Below, piece after piece: positions 57,744 through 64,000 of a stretch of 64,000 bases of DNA. The stretch lies in NCBI RefSeq assembly GCF_918378365.1, contig NZ_OU912926.1, positions 1,860,001 to 1,924,000 on the forward strand, written 5' to 3'. Source of the stretch: Candidatus Nitrotoga arctica. GTDB lineage: Bacteria > Pseudomonadota > Gammaproteobacteria > Burkholderiales > Gallionellaceae. The notes beneath the pieces were generated by a model. It saw nothing but the letters and a program-made list of their open reading frames with translations. It was not told where the DNA came from and ran no database searches. How positions within the stretch are numbered: position 1 is the stretch's first letter; each line of letters begins with the position of its first letter. The position numbers and the translations under genes are program-made.

Positions 57744-58858
57744 TTGATCCGGCACGAATTATTCATGAAGCCGCGTAGGCGACTTTTGGGTCGCGGAAAT
57801 AACGGCGCACGCGTTCGGGGTTTTGCTTAAGCATGGTCATGTGATCAGTCGCAGCAGCTCTGAGTTTTGCCTTGGTGCGCACTGGCACCTTTGAAGTGAT
57901 GACGTGCTTGAGATCCGCATTCAGTCTTTCTTCGGGGTTGAGTTCAGGGCTGTAGCTGGGCAAGTAGAACAACTCGATTTTCTGTGCGTTCTCGGCAGCC
58001 CAAGCCTTTACAGGTTTGCTGTGATGAACTCTCAAGTTGTCCAGTATCAGAAACACCTTGCGGTCTGTATCCTTGATGAGCGCCTCCAGAAATTCAATGA
58101 GCTTGTCGGAGTTAAATGCCTCATCAATAATCATCCAGCGCGTTTTACCCTGATTGGTTACCGTCGCAATCATCGATAGCTTGTGGCGCGTGCCGCCTAC
58201 TGCGAACGTCACAGGTGTCTTGCCCACCGGCGCATAGCTCCTGCCTCTGACATCCGTGTTGACTAGCGCCGTCTCGTCGCCCCAGTGAATTTCCGCACCT
58301 TCTGTTTTTGCTCTGGCTTCAATGGCCGGATATTGTTCATCAAGCCAAGCCTGGACGGCTTCAGGCCGCTGCTCGTATGCTTTTTTAATGGGTTTTTGTG
58401 GTGTAAAACCCCAACGTGCCAAGTAGTTGCCTACTGCCCGAATAGACAGCTTGATACCGTGCGCCAGCTCAATGTGCTGGCGCACAGCGGGCCTGCTCCA
58501 TAGCGCAAAATCCATCTTGAGTTGTTCGGGGCGTCTGTCGCAGATGGTTTGTTGAATCGCCAGCTCTTGGCTAACCGTCAAGCGACGTCCACTGCCAGGT
58601 TTTTTACCCCGAACGCCGGGCTTGAGTGCCCCCGAACCTTCAGCCTTATACAACCGCAGCGCCGTATTGACTGCCGTCCAGCTCAGTCCCGTTTGCACCA
58701 CGATCTCCATCACCGCCACACCTTTGCGGTGCATACGTATGACTTGCTTGCGTCGTTCATGCAGTACTTCTCGCGACTGCTTGCGGGCATCTTCTTTTTC
58801 CATACTCCATAGACATCGAAAACCAATAAAAATTCATTTATAAATCGTGCCGGGTCTA
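57744..58858 (-). mobile_element. IS630-family insertion sequence, copy B (1115 bp)
   Basis: Same ends, length and TA flanks as copy A at 20838-21952, and the same orientation. Very few base differences, so transposition is recent. Confidence 0.93.
57763..58803 (-). CDS. IS630 transposase
   Basis: 346 residues, two residues different from copy A (MLKQ.../FRDPK near the end). All DDE motifs intact. Confidence 0.95.
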   Translation of the reverse strand: MEKEDARKQSREVLHERRKQVIRMHRKGVAVMEIVVQTGLSWTAVNTALRLYKAEGSGALKPGVRGKKPGSGRRLTVSQELAIQQTICDRRPEQLKMDFALWSRPAVRQHIELAHGIKLSIRAVGNYLARWGFTPQKPIKKAYEQRPEAVQAWLDEQYPAIEARAKTEGAEIHWGDETALVNTDVRGRSYAPVGKTPVTFAVGGTRHKLSMIATVTNQGKTRWMIIDEAFNSDKLIEFLEALIKDTDRKVFLILDNLRVHHSKPVKAWAAENAQKIELFYLPSYSPELNPEERLNADLKHVITSKVPVRTKAKLRAAATDHMTMLKQNPERVRRYFRDPKVAYAAS

Positions 58859-58899
58859 TAACGGGAGCGACTTGGGAACAGTATGGTTCGCGATGCCCC

Positions 58900-59763
58900 C
58901 TATTTTCTACCAATTAGCACACACGCGATTACAATCATTGCAGCAAGCAGTTCCTGCCACGAAAGTGGTTCATCTAACAGTATCAAAGCTGCAAAAATTG
59001 TTAAGAATGGTTGAATAAGTTGAAGTTGACCGATACGCGCTATTCCGCCGAGAGCGAGGCCTTTGTACCAGACTACAAATGCCAAGAACATACTCACCAC
59101 ACTGACATAGATAAATCCCGTTAAACTTTGCCAACTGACATTGGACAGGCTATGTGGCATGGTTTTAAAGACAGGGTATAGCAGTATCGGGGCCGATAAA
59201 ACAAGCGCCCAACTAATCGTTTGCCATGCGCCTAGTTCCTTTGAAAGCCGAGCACCTTCGGCATAGCCAAAACCTGCTGCGATCACCGCACCTAGAAGCA
59301 AAAAGTCTCCTGTTTGAAATGAATAATCACCGGTGGACAGTGAAAAAAATACAATTGTTAGGCTGCCCACTATCGTTGACGCCCAAAAAAGTGGTCGTGG
59401 GCGTTCTTTGGACAGCCATGCACCAAAAAGTGCGGTACATAACGGTATAAGGCCAACGACAACGGCTCCATGAGCCGCAGGTACAGTGGTCATCGCCCAA
59501 GTAGAAAACAAGGGAAAACCGATGACAACGCCCATTGCAATGCCGCCTAATCGGTACCACTGATTTCCAACAGGCTTTCGTGAACGAGTAATCGCGAGCA
59601 CAAGCCCAGCTATGACAGCGGCAACAATTGCCCGACCAAGACCGACAAATGTGGGATCAAGTTCTGCAACTGCCATCCGAGTAGCTGGCAGCGTGAGACT
59701 AAATCCAATTACGCCAAGAAGTCCAAATACGATGCTTTGACTATGAATTGAAAAAGATTTCAT
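58900..59763 (-). CDS. EamA/DMT-family transporter
   Basis: 287 residues with about ten hydrophobic helices in two EamA repeats, e.g. IVFGLLGVIGFSLTLPATRM at the N-terminus, FVGLGRAIVAAVIAGLVLAI, FIYVSVVSMFLAFVVWYKGLA and LLDEPLSWQELLAAMIVIAC. Inner-membrane drug/metabolite transporter; substrate not predictable. It lies 41 bp from the IS630 copy, which could supply or block transcription. Confidence 0.88.
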   Translation of the reverse strand: MKSFSIHSQSIVFGLLGVIGFSLTLPATRMAVAELDPTFVGLGRAIVAAVIAGLVLAITRSRKPVGNQWYRLGGIAMGVVIGFPLFSTWAMTTVPAAHGAVVVGLIPLCTALFGAWLSKERPRPLFWASTIVGSLTIVFFSLSTGDYSFQTGDFLLLGAVIAAGFGYAEGARLSKELGAWQTISWALVLSAPILLYPVFKTMPHSLSNVSWQSLTGFIYVSVVSMFLAFVVWYKGLALGGIARIGQLQLIQPFLTIFAALILLDEPLSWQELLAAMIVIACVLIGRK

Positions 59764-60326
59764 TGTTGATTATTAACGAGGCCGCAGAAAAAAATCTTAG
59801 AATTCGAAAGAAGCGTTTGAAATATTATTCTGGGACTCCATTAACAAATCATTGTACGTCGAGATGCGTATGATCGTGGGTGCAAATGGTTCAGGCAAAA
59901 GTAGTCTTTTAGATTGAATTTAAAAGAATATTGGTCTAGCTATAGTCGTCCATCGAATATCGGCATAACGCCATTGATTTACCTGATAGTTATGAAATTA
60001 TTTGAGCAATCCAAATAACGACCTTCTCTGAGTAAGACCTGTCACGAACTCATAAGCAAAGAAGTTGGACACTTGCCTTCGAAACCAATCAGCTATGAAG
60101 AGTTAGTGTGACAGACGGGCGTAGACTTTTACCTAATTTCCATCGTGATTGAAAGACTGTGGCGAGGAAAATAAAATGTTTGGCCGATTCGCATTGAATG
60201 AAAATCCAAAGAAGCTTGGCAAATTGTGGCAGCTGACCGACCACTTCGAATACCTGCCTTCCTAAAGCACTACCACATTATCTCGCATCTGTTCTATCAC
60301 TGCTGATGCAGAAAAAACAGGCATCC
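59764..60326. other. gene-free region with a Walker A remnant
   Basis: About 560 bp. At 59864-59917 a short frame reads MRMIVGANGSGKSSLLD then stop: a P-loop (GANGSGKSS) typical of SMC/AAA ATPases, orphaned from its protein. The remainder shows no gene, and no terminator is obvious. Confidence 0.5.
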
Positions 60327-62252
60327 CTATTCATCCTTGCCAATAAGCGCGTCAATTTTATTACTCAAGTCTTTGAGATTAAACGGCTTCGACATGTAAT
60401 CATCCATTCCCGAACTAAGACAGCGCTCCTTTTCTCCTGCCATTGCATGAGCGGTTACCCCAATAATAGGCAGTCTTCTTTTCCCCCCATTCTTTTCTTC
60501 GTTTCGGAATAATTGAGTCGTCTCATATCCATTCAGTCCTGGCATCTGCACATCCATGAGCGCTGCATCATATTGTCGAGCTTTGATTTTTTTCAACGCC
60601 TCTGTTCCGTTTCTCGCAACGTCATAATCATACCCAAGGCTATCTAGAAATGCGCTAGCCACCATGATATTGGCCTCATGATCCTCTATGATGAGGATGC
60701 ACGGTTTTTTACTTGAGATAGGGTCATGTAGGGTCGGCGTTATGAGAGCATTCTGATTGGCAAGATCCTCGGATGCGATACGAAGTTGCAGGCAAGCAGT
60801 GAACACCGAGCCAGCATTCAACTTACTCGTCACAGAAACCGTGCCTTCCATAGCGGTAACGAGGCTTTTCGTAATAGACAAACCCAGACCCGTGCCCCCG
60901 TATCGGCGATTAATGGACGTATCCGCTTGAACGAATTTTACAAAGATGAGGTCCAGCTTTTCCTCAGGAATACCGATACCAGTATCCGAAACGATAATGG
61001 AAATTTTAGAAAATCCAAGGTCGTCTCCCTCGTCATTCAAAATCTTTAAGGATACCTGCCCGTATTCAGTAAATTTGACGGCGTTACCACAGAGATTATT
61101 TAGTATCTGGCGCAGCCTCGTCGGATCACCACGGAAAATAAGCTTGTTTACACTTTCGAAGTCCGCGGTGAAGACAAGCCCTTTTTCCTTCGCCTGAACC
61201 GAAATTATGCTGACAACTTCTTCCACGAGTTTATAAAAGGAAAATGAAACGTCTTCGAGCTCCACGGTTCGAGCCTCAATCTTGGAAATATCGAGCAAGT
61301 CATTTATCAATGCAAGCAGTGAATCAGCTGAGGACTGAAGCGTTTTTATAAATTCCGTTTGTTTTGCCGTTAGAGGTAAACTCGTCGAAAGAATACTGGA
61401 AAGACCTATAACAGCATTCATCGGCGTCCTGATCTCGTGGCTCATTGTAGTTAAGAAGTCTGTTTTCGCCCTATTTGCTTCTTCCGCTTTTTTCTGTCCA
61501 AGCTTGACCTGATCATATAATCGGGCGTTATCAATACCCACGGCAGCTAAAGCAGCAATACCTTCTACCACCCGTACGTCGCGGTCCGCAAAAATGGCTT
61601 TATCCGGATGGCCAAAGAAAAGGCCTCCGATGACTGCGCCTCTCCGTGATACAACTGGCACAGCCAAATAACTTTTTACTGCCAGATGGCTCGCGGGCAT
61701 TCCACCATGGGGTTTATTGTGTCCGTAGCGTGGATCAGCTGTAATATCGTCCGATATTATGGTGCCTTCCCCTTGGAAAGTAGGGTCGAATATTGCCGTT
61801 GCTCCAGGCATTCCCATATGGGAAAACGCTTCTTTTGGTGCTCCGGAAAGCGTATAGAGCAAAAACGCTTTTCCATCATCTTTAATGACATTATAAAAAA
61901 AAGCGCCGAAAGCAGCGCCCGTAACTTTTGTCGCTTCATCCGTTACCTGTTGGACCAATGATTTCATGTTAAGATTGGATGCTAGCACTGGTGCCAGGCG
62001 ATTAAGCGTTTCCAGCGTTTCCTGCTCTTCGGCCAATTTTTTTTCAACTATAAGTGCTGAAAGTAATGCAGCCGTAGTTCTCTCACGCGCCCCCTCAGAT
62101 TCTTCCAGAGCAATCTTCAGCCGCTCTTCAGAGTCCGCAAGTTCCTTTATTTTCATTCCGAACGCATCTTCCACACGTTTCCGCGCAGCTGCAATGCTTT
62201 TTACATTTTCAAGCACCGAAACGTATATTTGTTCATCCTCATCACTTAACAT
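60327..62252 (-). CDS. soluble hybrid histidine kinase (GAF-HisKA-HATPase-REC)
   Basis: 641 residues. Coiled coil ~25-90, GAF domain ~95-245, HisKA with MSHEIRTPMN (phospho-His272), HATPase_c with DTGIGIP at 423-429 and GTGLGL at 453-458, C-terminal receiver ~517-638 with Asp567 in ALMDVQMPG and Lys622. No membrane segment, so it senses an intracellular signal through GAF. ATG 62252 follows directly on the TAG of the MetE-like gene, with GGAGG 7 nt before it, so the two are coupled. No response regulator lies beside it. Confidence 0.93.
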   Translation of the reverse strand: MLSDEDEQIYVSVLENVKSIAAARKRVEDAFGMKIKELADSEERLKIALEESEGARERTTAALLSALIVEKKLAEEQETLETLNRLAPVLASNLNMKSLVQQVTDEATKVTGAAFGAFFYNVIKDDGKAFLLYTLSGAPKEAFSHMGMPGATAIFDPTFQGEGTIISDDITADPRYGHNKPHGGMPASHLAVKSYLAVPVVSRRGAVIGGLFFGHPDKAIFADRDVRVVEGIAALAAVGIDNARLYDQVKLGQKKAEEANRAKTDFLTTMSHEIRTPMNAVIGLSSILSTSLPLTAKQTEFIKTLQSSADSLLALINDLLDISKIEARTVELEDVSFSFYKLVEEVVSIISVQAKEKGLVFTADFESVNKLIFRGDPTRLRQILNNLCGNAVKFTEYGQVSLKILNDEGDDLGFSKISIIVSDTGIGIPEEKLDLIFVKFVQADTSINRRYGGTGLGLSITKSLVTAMEGTVSVTSKLNAGSVFTACLQLRIASEDLANQNALITPTLHDPISSKKPCILIIEDHEANIMVASAFLDSLGYDYDVARNGTEALKKIKARQYDAALMDVQMPGLNGYETTQLFRNEEKNGGKRRLPIIGVTAHAMAGEKERCLSSGMDDYMSKPFNLKDLSNKIDALIGKDE

Positions 62253-63314
62253 CTAGACACCTCCGATAATCTCACTTGCCAACAATGTGCCCCGAATACG
62301 CATCTCAATTTTAGCAAAGGCGGTATCTCGGCTTGTCGATGTGTCGTCACAAAAAGGAGAGAAGCCACAATCGTCCGTCGTGCCCAGTTGTTCAATTGGA
62401 ATATACTTAGCAGCCTCAAGAATACTGTCCCTCACCTCTTCAGCAGCTTCAATCCGGGGATTTATAGGTGAAATTACTCCAACAAATATTGTCTGGTGAG
62501 GCTTGATATAGTTGCGAATAATATCGAGCACATAAGGGCGGTTTCGCTCGCCGGCTAATGATATATAAAAATTTCCAACATTTAACTCAAAAAGGCTAGG
62601 TAGCAGCTGGGCGTAATCGACGTCCGCGCTATGAGTGGAATCCTTGTCGCCGCCAGGACAGGTATGAATGCCTATCTTGCTTCTTTCTTCGGGAGAAAAC
62701 CGAGCAAGCGCAAGATTATTGAGGTCAATAAAACCGGCCAGTAATTCGCCCGTCGGATCAACTTTCATAGCGAACCGACCCTCAGTAAAATCGATCTGAA
62801 CTTTGGCAGCGCCCTTTGCAAAGCAACGACGTATCTCTGTCTCGTGTTCATTAAGCAGGTCTTCGATGAACCGCTCACGGGAATAATCGGGAATTGGGGT
62901 GGCTGGATACATAAGGCTTAAGGCAGAAGGAGCAATGACAGCCTGTTTGATCGGCACATGAGCGTATTGCATTGCCAAATCGAGGTAACGGTCAGCGTAT
63001 CTTTTGTAATTAAAAGGGCCGCTGGTCAATCTTGGCATACGCCGTGTATGTCCTGCCTCAAAAGGAATTTTAAATCCATCTGGCGCAGTGTTCTTCAGAC
63101 CATGAACGCAATAAGTCCAAAAATTATGATATTTCCTTTGTTCACCATCCGTAATCATTGGCGAACCGGTTGCTTCAAAACGCTCGATAGTGTCACGGAC
63201 AGCCTCTTGATACAACAGTTCCAAAGCTGGATCGTCGCTTTCAGTTGTTTGAAGTGCTTCAACTAACTCGATAGGCCTGGGTATGCTTCCAATCGGTTCC
63301 GTTGGTATTTTCAT
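62253..63314 (-). CDS. MetE C-terminal-like (cobalamin-independent methionine synthase family) protein
   Basis: 353 residues from ATG 63314, where the family N-terminus PTEPIGSIPRPIELVEAL begins; an upstream extension looks non-coding. It corresponds to the catalytic half of MetE only. Zinc ligands are visible as IHTCPGG (His217, Cys219) and DDCGFSPFCDD (Cys316); GAAKVQIDFTEGRFAM and FVGVISPINPRIE also fit. Such stand-alone proteins may transfer methyl groups from simpler donors than methyl-folate. Coupling to a histidine kinase is unusual and suggests a sensory or regulated role. Confidence 0.8.
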   Translation of the reverse strand: MKIPTEPIGSIPRPIELVEALQTTESDDPALELLYQEAVRDTIERFEATGSPMITDGEQRKYHNFWTYCVHGLKNTAPDGFKIPFEAGHTRRMPRLTSGPFNYKRYADRYLDLAMQYAHVPIKQAVIAPSALSLMYPATPIPDYSRERFIEDLLNEHETEIRRCFAKGAAKVQIDFTEGRFAMKVDPTGELLAGFIDLNNLALARFSPEERSKIGIHTCPGGDKDSTHSADVDYAQLLPSLFELNVGNFYISLAGERNRPYVLDIIRNYIKPHQTIFVGVISPINPRIEAAEEVRDSILEAAKYIPIEQLGTTDDCGFSPFCDDTSTSRDTAFAKIEMRIRGTLLASEIIGGV

Positions 63315-63601
63315 ATTTTTCGAATTCCTAGAAAAGGTATACAAATCTTCATCGCAATAATTGGCTAACTTTGAAGTAAGACTAACAAAGCCTATTGAAC
63401 ATTCTCTGTGCGATATGGTACATAGTGGATGATAAATAATGGTTCCTCTAGGAGGTAGCACCGGATAACTAGCCAATAGTTCACATTTCTTCAGTAAAGT
63501 CTTCTAATGACAAATAACAAATTAAGGAAGTTTTAATCTTGCAAATTGGTTTTACTGTTATTAGCATAGATAAAGATATTCGTCATATTGAGAGGTTCAC
63601 C

Positions 63602-64000
63602 ATGCCAGTGATCAAAGCACCGTACTTCCCTATTATCTACGTGCGTGGCTATGCCATGACGCGTGACGAGATTAACCAGACCACGGCCGACCCATTTTGC
63701 GGCTTCAACCTGGGCTCCACCGTCTATCGCGCCGTACCCGATAAGAATCAGAAGCCTCGAAAGTACGTTTTTGAATCCCCAGTTGTGCGCCTTGGCTCCG
63801 ATTTTGGCTATAGTGACGTATATGAGGATGGCTACGACATCGTAGACCCAGAATGGGAAATGACTGCTGACGGCACACCGACCGACCATTTGCTCACAGG
63901 CCGCTCGATCGTGATCTACCGCTACTACGATCCGGCATCGACATTGCTAGGGGACAACCATACACCCAGCGTTGAAACTTTCGCCCAAGGCCTGGGAACC
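63602..64000 (+). CDS. unassigned protein, N-terminal part (alpha/beta-hydrolase-like)
   Basis: 133 codons open to the window edge from ATG 63602, with GAGAGG upstream. The start FPIIYVRGYAMTRDEI, then DPFCGFNLGSTVYRAV and ESPVVRLGSDFGYSDVYEDG, resembles the opening strand and oxyanion region of lipase-like hydrolases, but the nucleophile would lie beyond the edge. Divergent from the MetE-like gene. An opposite-strand frame (63533-63889) is less protein-like. Confidence 0.55.
   Translation, partial: MPVIKAPYFPIIYVRGYAMTRDEINQTTADPFCGFNLGSTVYRAVPDKNQKPRKYVFESPVVRLGSDFGYSDVYEDGYDIVDPEWEMTADGTPTDHLLTGRSIVIYRYYDPASTLLGDNHTPSVETFAQGLGT

Noticed and set aside
63533..63889. 118-codon minus-strand frame
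   Set aside because: The opposite + frame from 63602 has a ribosome site, runs to the window edge and is more protein-like.

Overview
The window looks like a betaproteobacterial chromosome with moderate-to-low GC. The order Nitrosomonadales fits best, and a Gallionellaceae member such as a Nitrotoga-like nitrite oxidiser would fit. The evidence is gene order: pyrG-kdsA-eno-ftsB, rpsF-priB-rpsR-rplI followed by dnaB, and lepA-lepB-DUF4845-rnc-era-recO-pdxJ-acpS-nagZ are all classical betaproteobacterial blocks. The genus is inference; no database search was possible.

Left part (1-11.5 kb): the 3' end of glgB, then pgi and an HD-GYP protein on the + strand, a phosphate-selective-porin pseudogene broken by several frameshifts, a DUF4399 protein, and the minus-strand run ftsB-eno-kdsA-pyrG. 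A complete rRNA operon (11.6-17.1 kb, minus strand) follows. It is headed by tRNA-fMet and its own good sigma70 promoter, then 16S, tRNA-Ile, tRNA-Ala, 23S and 5S, with boxA-like sites, long processing stems and an 18-bp terminator hairpin. Upstream of it lies a small graveyard of transposons (IS630 and IS1182-like remnants, a 105-bp MITE), then mobA, an ankyrin-repeat gene and an intact IS630.

Middle part (22-39.4 kb): dnaB, the S6-PriB-S18-L9 operon, a methyltransferase, then a signalling cluster on the minus strand: luxR, a perfect 16-bp lux-box-like palindrome, luxI, a receiver-like gene overlapping luxI by ATGA, and a PAS-GGDEF-EAL protein. This suggests quorum sensing wired to cyclic-di-GMP. 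The lepA-to-nagZ housekeeping run completes the core.

Right part (39.5-64 kb) is accessory DNA. It begins with a P4-type tyrosine integrase and holds two 1250-bp IS3 copies in inverted orientation, an IS30, an IS630 copy, IS481 and IS30 fragments, broken genes (hemerythrin, CAP/SCP, zinc-ribbon, ICE-like hypothetical), a tRNA-His fragment that looks like an integration scar, and many small secreted or membrane proteins. Six of these envelope genes (Ser-rich secreted protein, beta-barrel OMP, two single-TM peptides, EF-hand secreted protein, CHRD protein) carry the same octamer CGYACAGA about 80-130 bp upstream in the same orientation. That is the best candidate here for an undescribed regulon. 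Parts of this island are duplicated (48.7-49.7 kb versus 55.7-56.7 kb). The window ends with a DMT transporter, a MetE-like protein coupled to a soluble hybrid histidine kinase, and the start of an unassigned gene.

Caution: several genes are broken by single-base shifts, some in homopolymers. I cannot separate true decay from sequencing error.
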